The notes below the pieces were generated by a model, which worked only from the letters and a program-made list of their open reading frames with translations, was not told where the DNA came from and did not search any database. Shown here one piece after another: positions 20,566-32,599 of a stretch of DNA of 64,000 nt (within the stretch, counting starts at the first letter, position 1; each line of letters begins with the position of its first letter). This DNA is from Nereocystis luetkeana (lineage: Eukaryota; Sar; Phaeophyceae; Laminariales; Laminariaceae): positions 7,804,740-7,868,739 of the forward strand of contig JARUPZ010000003.1 of assembly GCA_031213475.1 (NCBI GenBank), given 5' to 3'. The position numbers were made by a program, and so were the translations under genes.

Positions 20566-21973
20566 CTCGGTATGCTACCCCAGACCAGAAAATCAAAAGG
20601 AAGAGAGGAATGGAGAATTAGGGCACAAGCATCGCATGGGATGGAAACAAAACAAAAAAACAGTCGTTTCGTCGGTCTTGAGCCAAACGGGCGTCATTTA
20701 TACCGCTTGTACATATGCACAGCCTTAACGGAGATATAGAGGACGTGAGAATGGAGATTGTCGGAACTGGTCCACGGTGGCGTCGAGTGCCTTCGGTATG
20801 GCAACTCATTGCCCGGTTCAGTGTAAGATATAAGCCTATTCGCGACAGTATGCACGAGTATCACTTATCTCCTCGCGGGAAGAAAAAAAATCGCTAGCGC
20901 AGCTTTTGTTACTCCTTTTATTTTCTCCTTTTTGTTCCCATGGATGCAACGTCTTCAGCCGCGGCACTGCACACATACCGAAGCCACGAGCTTCGGCTGT
21001 ATCCAGTTCCGACCTAAACCAAAGAGGGTACTCCAGCACCCCCCCCCCCCCCCCCCCCCAACCCTCCTGTACAATGACTGCCCCCCGACAAGGACACGCC
21101 ATTCGGCTCCTTCATCTCCAACCTTTCGAGGTCATTACTCTTCCTCTCAACTTGTACGCTCAAACGACGCAGACGTGAAAAGCAAACAAAAGGTAGTCGA
21201 GCAGCAGTGCTTACGAGCAATCCGTTTTACGGGTAAAGGGGACCGGGAACCAGGAAACTGCAGATGGGTGCACGACCGAGCGAGCACTCGCACCAATATC
21301 AATTTCAGCCCCAGGTTACAAACAAACGCCCGCATTAATTTCACGGCAGCAGCTCGATCGGACGAACCCAACCACTCCTACCATCCAAAGCCTCCCACTT
21401 GGGAGTTATTTTAACTACTGTAGCGCACAGGCCCTGCCCCGGGAAAGCGAGAATCCGAAATTCTCGAATCGAAATGGGAGTCGGGATGCTTGACCCCCCC
21501 CCCCCTCCAACGATATTGCGTTCACCCCCCCCCCACCCGGGACGTTCCTAGGGCCAGGCATTCGCTTAAAACTCGGTCCCAGGTTCACATGTCCGCGCGC
21601 TCTAGGGCACGAGCTGGCCCAGAAGAGACGGCCTCGCGGCTGAAACCGCGCGAAAGGCGGCTAGGGTTTGGGCGTTGCTCCTCATCTTCAGTACAATATA
21701 CGGAAGAGAAGGGTTGACGTATATACGTACCGCAATATTCCGGGAGAACATTCACTGGAGAATGCAGACGGAAAGTTTGCCTCATCTCATTAACATCAAA
21801 AAGCTACCGACTCATCTACCAGTTACCAGGCAGGTATGTTTTCATACTGCTGCGTCCAGCTTTATCTCCGGGGGCAGGGGTAACCGCGATAGAGCGGTTA
21901 AGAACAAGCTACTGTACACACCCACACACAGGCAATCGTAGCAAAGCTGAGTTGGGCGATAATGGCCATGGTA
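20566..21973. other. No gene recognised; C-rich runs
   Basis: C runs at 21041-21059 and around 21495-21535 produce proline-rich frames (PPPPPPP) that I do not believe. No RNA gene or transposon ends seen. It lies between the 3' end of SDR gene 2 (convergent side) and the repeat element. Confidence 0.4.
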
Positions 21974-22876
21974 TCATTTGTTCTTCTCAGGAGCGGGGGG
22001 GACTACCATGGAGCGGTTCAGAAAGCTACACCAAGCCGGGAACACCGACGCTACGCGGTAGATGGTATTGGATACAAACCCGCTGTAGTATCTACCTCTA
22101 CACTTCCTCGACCCCACGGCTTTGCAGATACAGTTCGTGGGCACAGAAACACCGTCCAGCGCTACCGCTCCAGATTTTTTGTCAAAATGCTCCCTGTACC
22201 TGTCCGCGTAGTCCAGTCCAAACAGCTTCTTGATTTCTTTCGGGCAGGCGTCGAAGTTGTCCCTGGCCGACTGCGCGAAGGTCTTCATTAAGTTGGTGTC
22301 TGTAGGTCCGGGGTTGATGACGCTCACTTGGACGTCGAACACGTGAAGCTCGTCGCGTAGAACGCGAGCATACCCTTCGACACCGAACTTGGATGCACAG
22401 TATGACGACAGTCCCCACATCGGGCAGATTCCCGCCGTAGACGACATGAACACGACCCTCGACCCGGAATTGTCCACCAAAAGGGGGAGGAACATCTTGG
22501 TCATCCTCATAGTGCCAAGGAGGTTCACCGTGACGACCTTCTCCGATGTCTCCAAAGAGGCGATGAGGGCCTGAGCATTGCTTGCTATCCCGGCATTGTT
22601 GACGAGGGCGTGGAGTTTCCCATGGTACTCGCTCTCCACCACAGACACCAGGCGCGCCACGTCTTCCGCATTGGTGACGTCGCATTTCTCGGCCCTGATG
22701 TCGGCGACCTCTTCTTGGAGTTTGCGGGCGCCTTCGTCGGTGAGGCATCCCGCGATGACGGCGTAGCCGAGCGAACTGAGCTGCTTGGCGGTGGTGTTTC
22801 CGATCCCGAAGTCACACCCCGATACCACGACCACCTTTCCCATACCGTGGTAGTGGGGCACGCGGTTGAAGCACAT
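21974..22876 (-). CDS. Short-chain dehydrogenase/reductase 2 (SDR9C / retinol-dehydrogenase-like)
   Basis: 300 aa from ATG at 22876. The cofactor loop is GCDFGIG (residues 20-26), CDVT lies at 65-68, NNAG at 93-96, and the catalytic set is Asn118, Ser146, Tyr159 and Lys163 (YCASK). All are intact. It differs from paralogue 1 mainly in the N-terminal ten residues and the C-terminal third, and it shares the hydrophobic tail (VASVFPAWCSFL) followed by a basic end. Single exon. The flanking DNA shows no similarity to that of the other two copies, so the duplications are old or the flanks were replaced by transposons. Role as for any SDR oxidoreductase; substrate not predictable. Confidence 0.92.
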   Translation of the reverse strand: MCFNRVPHYHGMGKVVVVSGCDFGIGNTTAKQLSSLGYAVIAGCLTDEGARKLQEEVADIRAEKCDVTNAEDVARLVSVVESEYHGKLHALVNNAGIASNAQALIASLETSEKVVTVNLLGTMRMTKMFLPLLVDNSGSRVVFMSSTAGICPMWGLSSYCASKFGVEGYARVLRDELHVFDVQVSVINPGPTDTNLMKTFAQSARDNFDACPKEIKKLFGLDYADRYREHFDKKSGAVALDGVSVPTNCICKAVGSRKCRGRYYSGFVSNTIYRVASVFPAWCSFLNRSMVVPPAPEKNK

Positions 22877-22889
22877 ACTCGCAACAATG

Positions 22890-25589
22890 ATCAGCTAGAC
22901 TGCAGCACGTCAATGATTTCGATGTGACGTGATGCGATGGAGTTATACTCAGAGGGTATTCGCGGTAGTCCTGTCGCTTTTCGGGCTTGACAACGAGTGC
23001 TCGAGCTTCAAAAAAAGGGGTTCTCGTCCAAGTACAGTATGTATGTGTGCTTGTTGAGTTTGAGCACTGGTTTTGTCAGACAAATCGGAGGCACATTCAA
23101 AAACGGTGAGGCTCGTACTTAACAACAAACTCCGTTTGTTGGCATTAGCAAAAGAAACAGAATGCGACACATTCGCGAGCCTTGGTTTTTTGTACCGAAG
23201 GCGGTGCACTAACTGACGAGGCAAACACACAGTACTATTGTGACACATAGCGCATACACAGCACATATGACCGAACAGCAAATTGCCACGATGTTGTGTT
23301 GATTTCCCAATAATCGTATGATCTATAATATGTATTCGTGTCCATAGAAAAAACCCTTAGTTAAGGGTGTGCAATTGACTGCCTGCCATTCTGGGGGTTG
23401 CCTACCACGTCCGCCACAGTATATACCAAGTTGTTGCGATAGAATGTTGCTGTTAGTAGTAAATGTGGTTCGCCTGACCCGGCTGAACGACCAGACCTTG
23501 CTGACTGTCCCATCACACAACATAATACAATAGTGAAGGCTATTCTGGGGCCGGATTGGGCGTCTATGGTGTCGAAGTCGGGCCAAATGAACCATTTCTA
23601 CAGTAAGTAACAGCTTGTTCTCGGCGGAGGAGATATTGAGGTACTGGAGCACGCGGCAGGGGTGGATTGCCCATAGAAACCCTCGGCCTCGCCCGGGTTA
23701 CATTCTGCGAGGCAACCCGTCACCCTCTCGGCGCATGGAGCCACATCATTGGAGAGCCGCACGTCTGAATGCCACAAGCAGGCAGTTCAATTCCGTCGCT
23801 GAGCCGGAGAGAGGGAGTCAAGGCATAGCGCTCACCATGGCGGCAGCCGATTGCACTGAGAGGAACGATATTCTCTGCGTTCTGTTCCGGCTGTTTGTGG
23901 TTTGTGGCAGTGACAGGGCCCAGCAGCACAAGAGCGCCGCGCAATGACGCGGAAGAGTCGTACTCTAACCATGCCCGACCATGTTGCTCTTCACCTCTGC
24001 CCTATATGTATTTAAGCGCGAACCGCGGCACGAACCCTACAAGCAGTTGTGCCGGTCTCCCACAGGTTGCAGGGCGTACCGAAGTATGGACCGTTTAGTA
24101 TCCCTCCGGCTTGTAGGGGTCTTGACTATCCCGCATATGCCTTGAGGCCATCAAATCATGAATGAACTCCAAACAAGTACAAGTAACTCGCTGATGCTAG
24201 TACACAGATGCAGCGAACAAGGATGTCGACGACTGAATTCGTCCTGTCGACGACACTACATACACTATTGGACATACGAGAAGAGACCGTTGTCAAGCTG
24301 GTTTCGGCGAACGACAAAGTTTTCCTTCTTGCGCACAGTATCTTATTTTGGAAACCAAACAGCAGGGGTGGTCGGCCAAATGTTGCAGTCGGACTAACGG
24401 ACAGACTGTCGCGCTGCGTGTGTTTCTTCCTAGTTCTCGAACCTGGCTGGTGTTCAGAGCACAATAAATGAAACACTTCGCTCACGACTATTAATAGTCT
24501 TGTTCCGCCACTGATATTATCGAGAGCGGGAGACAGAAAGTTTCGACAAAAAACACCAATCGAGGAAGACAGTGAGAATGCTGAACCCGACTCCACGAGA
24601 CAGGTTACAAAAATCACCGGGGACTGCACGGTGCTGGGACCACCGCTTGTTCAAAGACGGCCGCTGACGTTGACGTCTCACACAGATTGACGTTGAACGT
24701 AATACGCAATGACCGAAGCACTATGTAGAGCCAGTTACTGTGTGCAGTAGCGTAGGTTTGTTGGCGTACCGCGTTGAATAGTTGCGAGGTGCGTATTTTT
24801 GGATGCCTCGATTCGCCTGGAGGGGCAACCAACAGCTGACAAATGCCACGACACAACAAAACCCGCCGTACGCTCGTTCGAAGTACCATGCAAAAAGTAC
24901 GCACGTACGCAGCTTGTTTATAAAACCTACCAGGTATCAACGAATAGAAAAATAGTTATAAAGCACGATCATTTCCAGAGAACATACGCACTCCTATTCT
25001 AGAGGAAATCTCCGTGAAAAAAAAAGCCGACGGGGGGAATGAAGCTGCACGTGCGTTTCAGCCGAGGTTGGGCAACGTATTGCTGCTTCTTCGCATCACC
25101 GGCCGGGGATAATTTGTATAAATCCGACGCACACAAGTTCACGTGGAAAGTGCAGGGTCAAGGTTGTTCATGATATTTTGTTGTTCGTCCGAGTTGTGCC
25201 AAACACCGAGTACGCAGAACTACGACTGAGGGCTGCTCCTCCTGGCCTGGTGTGCTCTCATCGATTACGTGTAGCCCGGTCTGAATCTCGCTCGTGTGCG
25301 TCAATACGCGTGGCCTCCAGGTATGCCTCCTTGAAGGAAGATGCCGTTCCCCAATTCCGCGGTACTAAAGCATGGATACACACGCACGTAGCCATCTGCA
25401 CGGCTTTGCTGGTATTGGCTTCTCCGTTCATCGATTACCGGCACAAATCTACGTACAAACTGCAGCAATGAATGGACAAATTCTGCGCCTTCTCAATGCC
25501 ATGCGGTATGTATTATAGCTTTCGACTACCACCCCCCTTTGAAGAACGTTCGGTCGATCGACCCAGCGCAGCCTACCATCGCACTTCCA
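22890..25589. other. No gene recognised in 2.7 kb
   Basis: Frames such as 23615-23947 (plus, 110 codons, TTG start) and 24156-24629 (minus, 157 codons) lack a recognised domain. One TACCAGGTA at 24928. No repeat family from the rest of the window was recognised here. Confidence 0.35.
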
Positions 25590-25844
25590 TCACTCATAGA
25601 CACCGACGTGTCCGTCCGACGACGTAGAACCGTTACTATCGGAGAGCAGCTGTTTTAAAAAACATCCACCTTTTTCATATGGATGCGTTCTGCCATCATT
25701 TGTGAACGTTACTGAGGGCAAATTATCAGGGAAGTTGAACTTTGGAGCGCCGTACCCATCCCAGCCTCTGTCTTCCCAGTTCAACCAACTGCACCCGACG
25801 TCAACTCTATGGCCCTCTAGCCCACCCCCTCTATCGACACACAC
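25590..25844 (-). CDS. Possible exon, hypothetical protein (84 codons)
   Basis: The minus frame is rich in Trp, Gly and Asp, and not low complexity: SWLNWEDRGWDGYGAPKF and FPDNLPSVTFTNDGRTHPY. It has no ATG. A plus-strand frame (25702-26133) overlaps, with Ser/Pro/Thr-rich text that reads less well. No family known to me. Confidence 0.25.
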   Translation of the reverse strand: MCVDRGGGLEGHRVDVGCSWLNWEDRGWDGYGAPKFNFPDNLPSVTFTNDGRTHPYEKGGCFLKQLLSDSNGSTSSDGHVGVYE

Positions 25845-26139
25845 GCCAACGATTCAATGCCTCTCCACAAGACCCTACAGTAGTTTCCTCCGTCCAATCT
25901 TTCACATATTTTTTGCAACAACGAAAAACAAGAACATTTGGGAGATAAAAAACAATAGCGCGAAACAAAACACAAGTGGAATTTCTGAAACTTCTGGAGA
26001 AATAAAAATCTCCGCCAAAAATAACCCTACAATAGTAGACGTCAAAAACAAAAAAGAGGCGTGCCATGGCAGGGGAACTGCCACGTTTTTCCGGGGCTCT
26101 TCGCTAGAGGCCCTCTGTACTACCAGCAAATAACCCATG

Positions 26140-27852
26140 AAAAGCCGCTACAATAAAAGGTCAACCCGACGAACACTTCCGAACCCTACGGTGCATTCAC
26201 GAATAACTTAGCGAAACACTACCTCATGGTATCCTTCTGTAACGAATTCGGGTTGACCTTTTTAATACCGCAGCCCCGAGGCGTTCTACGATAAAGGTTC
26301 ACCCTAAATTGTCTGAGGCTCCTCATTTAAGGAGCTCCGTACCTCACCCGAAAACCGACTTCAGCAAATAAATATCGAACCGCATCGCGGCGAAGAATCC
26401 CATGGCCCGAGTCTACATAAACATTTTTTTTTAAACGTCAAGATTTTTCATTCCGACGATTTGGGGGTAAGAAAACCCCCCGTCTTTCAGAAACAAAATA
26501 GCGGAAAGGTGCTATTAATACCTCTATTGTAGAACGGGTCCCCCGTGTTCGGGGGCAAACTCACTTCAATTTTTAGCGGCCTGCCCCCTAGACGGGACTG
26601 CAGTCCTCGAAGCGGTCGAGGGGTTAGTTCCCTCATAAACAGCTTGGGGCTAAAAAAGGCTGTGAGAGATGTGGGACATGAAGGCAACGCAGCATGCCTT
26701 AATCCCCCATCGTGGCACGAGCCCAAGCTACTATCTATCTTTGGCTGCCATCGACCCGACTGAGCCCCCCACAAACAATGGCATGCTGCCCCTCTTCGCG
26801 ACGAATGGGAGCTCCCCCTTCCCGGCTTGTGAAGCGGATCTGTGTGGCTCGAGGTCGGTACGTGTCGGCAGAGGCACCGTAAAAGTGCTCGGTAGGCCGG
26901 GGCCTACACAAGAAAAGGGATAAAAAACCTGGTCAAGACGACCTGCGCCCACGGAGGCCTTCCGCACAAGCGACGGCAGCGACAAACACCCCCGGACTCA
27001 AGCACAGGGCTCTATGTGGTATGTGAGAGGGGTCCTGTACTCGAACCTCCGTCGTCGGCGGACAGGCATGTTCAAATATTGGTGGTATTGTGTGTGGTGG
27101 TGTCGGGTGTGCTTGACGCTGTTTTGTACCGGCACACGGAAGAAGCGAAATCGGTGACTGCGACGCGGCGCGAGGTCGAGAGACCCGCAGCTCCTGGAAA
27201 CGAGCCCGACTGGGAACCGTCGGCTGGTGTCATGATGGTAGGTATATGTGTCACGTGGTGGTCATGCCTGGAACGTGTGGTGTTTGCCGCGATGTTCCGG
27301 TGAGCTCGCTCTTGGTTGACATCAGCTGCAATCAAGGTAGGTAATGCCAATGTGTTTAACAAAACACCTGGTGTTAATAGAGACACTGAACAAAGGCCTC
27401 TTGGTTTGGGAAACCGGTGACTAGGCTGTCAACGTAAAAGTGCAAACTTCCGAAACATGAAACGCTATATTCTTGACTACGAAACGCCCGCCCAGAGCCC
27501 CTCTGCCTTAACCGATCGCGTAGACAATGTTTGCCTTATATGAGTAGTGGGATTCGAAATCAAGCAATCAAGTCCGACTCGTAGTAATATCTGAAGTAAA
27601 CTCTACTGGAGGTACTGCTACTACTGTGATAGTGGGTGTCTCGTCATATTATGGAGGAATATTGATTTGGGACGAACATCGTTTCGGATATCTTTTACGG
27701 GCTGGTTCAAGGTAAAACTCCCAAAACTGCGCCAGCCACGAAGGCCGGGTGCAATGACTAGACATTTGAATGCCACATAGTTGGCATGATACAGACCGCA
27801 CTGATCACCTCAAGAGGATTCCGTAATCCGTTGTCTAGAGCTGGCGATAGCG
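26140..27852. other. No gene recognised; CTGCAG-centred palindrome and a hydrophobic frame
   Basis: GGGACTGCAGTCC at 26594-26606 is a short palindrome also seen at 33567 and 38736. A plus frame at 27016-27303 has two hydrophobic segments (ILVVLCVVVSGVLDAV and VMMVGICVTWW) but a GTG start and no homologue known to me. Confidence 0.3.
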
Positions 27853-28038
27853 ATGAAGCTGTATCAGGACCAGTCACAGGCCTTCATAAAGGACAATGGT
27901 AGGTCGGGGGTTTCGTCGGCTCATGCCGAGACGATACGTGCCCTCTTGGAGCGGCTGCGCAAGCAAGAAGAACCTCAGCTTCTCCCCCAGACGCATGATG
28001 ATCTTGGTGCTAGTGTGTTCTGGTCAATATCCCTCTGA
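27853..28038 (+). CDS. Hypothetical small frame (61 aa)
   Basis: ATG-led. It has a charged helical stretch (TIRALLERLRKQEEPQ), perhaps a gag or coiled-coil remnant. Nothing else supports it. Confidence 0.15.
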   Translation: MKLYQDQSQAFIKDNGRSGVSSAHAETIRALLERLRKQEEPQLLPQTHDDLGASVFWSISL

Positions 28039-28279
28039 CATATTCTTCGCCGCCAGTTCCACCTGGGGCTGTTCGATCGGCGGAAGCTCGGACAGTAGGT
28101 TTGGGTACTGGTTACTTCCTCTGCCACCACCGCCTCGGTCAAACCCTTTCGGGGGCTACCGCGTCTGACACTGCCCTCGACGAAATCAATAACGACAGAC
28201 CTCCCGCAGCGCTCCGTGACGCCTACCTCGCCGGACGGGGAGGGAGGGGGGTCCGTACGTAAGGAGCGGCCGCATACCG

Positions 28280-28642
28280 TCAGCCGTAGCTGCGGAAAGG
28301 GGCCGTCGCAGTGGGTAGTTCTTCAACTGGAACGGTCGTATCGGCGGGCAGCTCCTCAGCTGGAGCGGTTTGGACTAGGGGTTGGGGGGGGGGGGATTTT
28401 TTCTTGGCACCTGTGGTCCGCTTGGTGTCCTCTGTTCCGGCGGCCTGTGACGCTTCCTGGGCGCGGGCGCTCTCGAGCACGGCATCCCCGAGAGATGCGC
28501 GTTTGGCAGAGGCTATACGAAGTCTCTCGCCTCGGTAAGCTTGAGCGTTCGAGGAAACGCCGAGTTGAGTCTCTCGCAGTGTGCCTTGCCATTCACTGGT
28601 GTTGGAGTGGGGGGTAAAGGAGCCGGACCATAGACTCCTATT
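28280..28642 (-). CDS. Hypothetical protein or exon, Ala/Pro/Glu-rich C-terminus
   Basis: The minus frame is open for 120 codons. It reads naturally from WQGTLRETQLGVSSNAQAYR through RLRIASAKRASLGDAVLES, then an acidic-basic linker and a PAEELPADTTVPVEELP repeat-like tail. No ATG occurs within it, so it would be an internal or last exon, or a remnant of an element. A G run at 28382-28393 encodes a proline run here. Plus-strand frames across the same DNA are poorer. Confidence 0.3.
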   Translation of the reverse strand, partial: NRSLWSGSFTPHSNTSEWQGTLRETQLGVSSNAQAYRGERLRIASAKRASLGDAVLESARAQEASQAAGTEDTKRTTGAKKKSPPPQPLVQTAPAEELPADTTVPVEELPTATAPFRSYG

Positions 28643-28649
28643 TTATTTC

Positions 28650-29929
28650 GTGGAATCGAGATTTCCATGACTCATCATTTTTTTTGTGCATATACGCCTA
28701 TCCAAGTGGGCTATCGTAGGTTTCAAGGTATTTCCGTGGACCACGTGTAAATGCCGGTGACTTCCTTGCTGCAGGTACCCGGATCGTCTTTGCATTTACT
28801 TCGGAGGCATATCCCAGATGGAATGCCGGGGGGCCCTCAGCAAGAGACAACGAGCGCCTTTGCTTCAGTCTTCCCTCGTGCCATATAAAAAGCCGCTTTT
28901 GATATTTCTCTAAGCAATCAACACACGCGAGTAAGGATGAGTACCTGCTCAATACGTCGGCAAGCCTGAAAGGGATACGCTGTGTCCCGGCATGGTCTCA
29001 GCACAAACTCATGGGTTTCCTTTTGTTTTAGAACGGACCCGTTCCGGGTAGTCTAGAACAGGCTGTGAAGGGTGTTGCGCACACACTCGAAGAACTGATC
29101 GCGTAGGACCAATATCAAGCCATACTCAATGTCAGCGTTTGTTCTGGGATAGTAAGCGACTACGAGGCAACGCCTTAGGTTTTGCACGTTTTCCGCACGA
29201 ACGTCCTAACGTCTTCGCCAGTTTTATAGACATTGTCCCTGGTTGTCTGTATCCGTGATCCACATGGGTAAGCCCCCGCCAAGCCGTCGACGGATTTTGC
29301 TTGTTATACTGATTGTTTTCGCCGGACCATTCGGATCTCCTAACACCGAAACACACCGAAAAAAGTGAAAACAAACCCGACGAAAAAAGAGAAACCGAGA
29401 CACGTTCGGTAACGGGTTTGCAGGGGTTAAAATATCGCGTGTGGCGATTTCGGGGTTTATCTATAGGGGGGCCCAAACCAAATCCTGGACCACCACTGCC
29501 TTCTTTTCATCTTTGGATTTTTCGCCTGTGGGGGGGTTACCAGGCGACCGTCTCCCCCCCCTCAAAATCCCTTCTAAATGATATATAAAACTTTCCCTGC
29601 AAAAAATCGTACACTAAACAAACACCAGGGGATTTCGCTGGCGAAATAACCGGATTCAAACCGCACAGCGCAAGAACGCGGCGGTACTCTTTCCCTCCAA
29701 CCCCACCGATCCGCCCACCGCGGCGCACAAGTAGCATACGCAACCGACCCATGAGCTCTGCGGAGGGTACTCAGCGGTGTACACTGAACGAACTACTAGT
29801 ACGCACCCTCCACACAGGTCCCCTCTGCAACAATGCGAGAGTTTTTTTTCGTGTGGATGCTGAGCAAATGTAGCAAGATATTTATGCGTACCGTCAGAGG
29901 TTGTGTCGACACCTTGTCGTGGGCTTTCG
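28650..29929. other. No gene recognised
   Basis: A minus frame of 84 codons (28698-28952) and a minus frame of 114 codons (29132-29476) show no recognised domain. G and C runs lie near 29466 and 29530-29565. Confidence 0.35.
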
Positions 29930-30306
29930 CCGGTGATGTCGGTTACCGTGGTTGGGATGAATTACTTACGGGTAATTGCCTATTTGGGGCAATTAATTGG
30001 AGTTAGTTACATGCGGCGGTTACGGTAGCACCGTGGGCCCCGAAACACAGGGGGCCCCCGTAACGCCAGTATCCGCAAGAAGCGGCCGGAAGAGCGCAAA
30101 TGAAGAGCTGCTGCGGCTGAGGCGGTTGTGTGTACTGTGCTGTGTGCTGTGTGTTTGACGTGTTTTTTTACAGTGGGCCCCCTAAAGTAGGGGGGGAGTC
30201 CATGATTCCACGGAACCCCCTTCGAAATACGGCGGGAAAAAAGTTACCGACGGCCCGATGTAGTTTCGCGCAATTACGGTAAAAAAGCGGTAACCGACAT
30301 CACTGG
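29930..30306. mobile_element. MITE of a second family (377 bp)
   Basis: The ends are inverted repeats CCRGTGATGTCGGTTACCG (29930-29948 and 30288-30306, 18 of 19 match), with a further inverted GCAATTAC block inside each end. No coding frame. I could not find a convincing target duplication, so the superfamily is open. Only one copy is present in the window. Confidence 0.65.
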
Positions 30307-30552
30307 TTTTCGCTACGCCTGTACGTACGTATATTGTTCAACGCCTCCACTATACAACAAGGTGTTTCTGCCACTTTCTTCCACGTCATGCGAGGACAGG
30401 GTCGCGGCGGCCACCTGTTCTTCTGTCCAGTATCCAGTAGACTGACGCATCTTTCTACTGCAAACGTATTTCTTCGCCAGCACCAGACGTCGTCACACGC
30501 ATGTACGCACGAAAACGTACATGCACGACGACAGTGAGTACAGCACGGCGCT

Positions 30553-30800
30553 TAGGGTCAATCTTATCGAGGGCTGTTTTTTAGGTTTATTTCAGTATTT
30601 TTACGAAATTTCGGTATTTGTCGGTTTTTTCCTATAGGAAAATACCGAAATTACGGGAAAATACTGAAAAAAACGGAAAAACACTCCTCGTTAAGGGTCA
30701 TTCTTATCGGAGAGCTTTTTCCCAATTTTTCGACATTTTTTTCGCGCAATTTTTCAATCTTCCATATTTTCCTGTTTTTTTTTTTCAAAATGTTGGAATG
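30553..30800. repeat. A/T-rich hairpin-like repeat with AGGGTCAATCTTATCG head
   Basis: Two heads (30555 and 30697: AGGGTCA-TCTTATCG-GAG.GCT) precede T-rich text. Between them GAAATTTCGGTATTT and AAATACCGAAATT form an inverted repeat around TATAGG. A related block lies at 61885-61985 (AGGGTCGCGATCTTAACGAG ... GAAATTTCGGTATTTTCC). Unknown element. Confidence 0.5.
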
Positions 30801-31015
30801 TTAACGAACTTGATATATTTGGTTCTGGAGAATTTCACGAATAATAGTGATAGAACGCCTCCGTATGTTGACACATATCTCCGATAATTTCCAAACTCTG
30901 GAAAGTATGGAAAAAATGCTCTCTGATACGAATGAACCTAAGATTGACCTCTACTGCACGGTATTAATATCAGCATGGCACTATTTAGCGGTGTGTAGGG
31001 ACTGCGAGTACGACC

Positions 31016-31352
31016 CGGTCGCACCGGTGGTTCAAGTGGTTAACCTCGAATTCTACTTGTTTGAGTCCTGGGTTCGAGCCCCAGGTGGGTCGGACTTTGA
31101 CTTTATTAGCAAAAATGAAAATAAAAAGGATTAAATTGTTGAGAGCGCCTTGCAGCGTGGGTAGGCACAATTCGATGCGAGTCGACGAGGGAAGAGAAGG
31201 CTGAAATCTTCTCGCGATAAAGATGAAGGGACGTACCGTAGCGGGAAGGGGGGAGAAGAGCCTGCTATGTGGCCCCGGATCTGAGTTACGAGTGGGAAGG
31301 AGAGAGAGCAGAAGATGTGCGAAGACAATGAATGGGATGAGAAAAAAAAAAA
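31016..31352 (+). mobile_element. tRNA-derived SINE, copy 1 of family 2
   Basis: The head has an A box (TGGTTCAAGTGG, 31027-31038) and a B box inside a perfect T-arm, CTGGG-TTCGAGC-CCCAG (31066-31083). A 250-bp body follows, ending in ATGGGATGAG and a poly-A tail (31341-31351). It is about 95% identical to 38821-39172, so the family was recently active. No clear target duplication. Confidence 0.85.
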
Positions 31353-31359
31353 TCCTCCA

Positions 31360-32339
31360 GTATCCTCCAGACTACCGCATGTACTGGAACCAACCGTATC
31401 CCATCGCCAGCACCACCTTGTGGCGTGCAAGGACGTATATACACTACGAAACTTTTGAGCACAGCAACGCAAGCCGACGGCGGGATGACTGAAGCTCACC
31501 CACCACCGTTTCTGGGGCGCAGAAAAGGCCGACCGCGAGTTATCGCACTGCGCGGTACCACTTAGCCTGAAAACATTATTGTCTACTCTCAAAATCATCA
31601 CAATCGACGCGAAATAAAATTACAAAAGGCTTGTCAGCAAAGGACAACAGGGCTTTCGGAGAGAAACGTCGAGCGAACTATTCATATATGTTTTTGGCCC
31701 GCCTGGGGGTGGGCGGGGGGGAGTGTTGATCCGAAATTTGTTTTTTCTGGACCTCCTCGGTATATATATCCCCAATAATAGGCGCGAAACACTCAATATT
31801 GGGTTTTGGGGCGGTAAGTTTGTACCAACTTGTATTCTCGGTGGAACTACTGCAGATAGATGTCCTCAATATAGAGACACCTGCTCTGCTGCCGATTGTC
31901 ATAATGAAAGAACCCAGACAACGATTCGCCAGCCTTCTGATTTGAACGATGCCACGCGTGAAACAAGAAGGTTCGCTTTGTCGTCGTTTTTCGCTTGTTT
32001 TTGAGTTCGTTGTAACCCTAAAAAAATACGATTTTCGGTCTAGATTTTGATGGAACCATTCTTCGGAAATATCTATCCCATGCAGAAAACCATTTTCTAG
32101 ACAGAATGTTTTTTGTGCCGGGGGGTTGTATCAACAACAGGCTAGGCGATCACCATTCAATCTTCTCTTCATTTTAAATATCTATTTTTGATATAGCTGA
32201 GGCGTTTTTGCTTTTGCCCAGCATTTTTTATGGCCCCGATGTTTTTTCGTTTATATCGCTGGGAAAATAAAAAACAGAAAAAAAGACGAAGAAGCACCGG
32301 CGCTATCAAAAACGGAGGTTTCTCACCTAGGCAGCTTGC
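31360..32339. other. No gene recognised
   Basis: Only short frames; a plus frame at 31723-32004 starts with GTG and has no known domain. Confidence 0.4.
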
Positions 32340-32597
32340 ATGATGACCGTTTATCCTGCCATTACAACACATACCTTTTTTGAAGATCGTGCATACTACC
32401 ACCGTAGAATGTGTTTTCTGAGTGCATGGGATAATTTTATTTTGAGAAAGGCTTCTTCGAATCTTGATCGAAATCCGTATTTCAAGGTCACCAGAAAAAA
32501 ACGACTCGAAGGCAATTTATTAATAGTTCTTCACTTACTTGGGGCAGCGTTGGGATTTTACGGCGGGCCAATTGTTTGCTTGTTTTTTTCGTTATGA
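32340..32597 (+). CDS. Hypothetical small protein with C-terminal hydrophobic segment
   Basis: ATG-led frame of 85 aa. The C-terminus (LLIVLHLLGAALGFYGGPIV) would span a membrane. No homologue recognised; A/T-rich surroundings. May be chance. Confidence 0.2.
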   Translation: MMTVYPAITTHTFFEDRAYYHRRMCFLSAWDNFILRKASSNLDRNPYFKVTRKKRLEGNLLIVLHLLGAALGFYGGPIVCLFFSL

Positions 32598-32599
32598 CA

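Noticed and set aside
20906..21414. Proline-rich plus frames
   Set aside because: Created by C runs at 21041-21059; no conserved sequence.
23735..23830. GCAGTTCAATTCCG as a tRNA T-arm on the plus strand
   Set aside because: D-arm and acceptor stem could not be formed.
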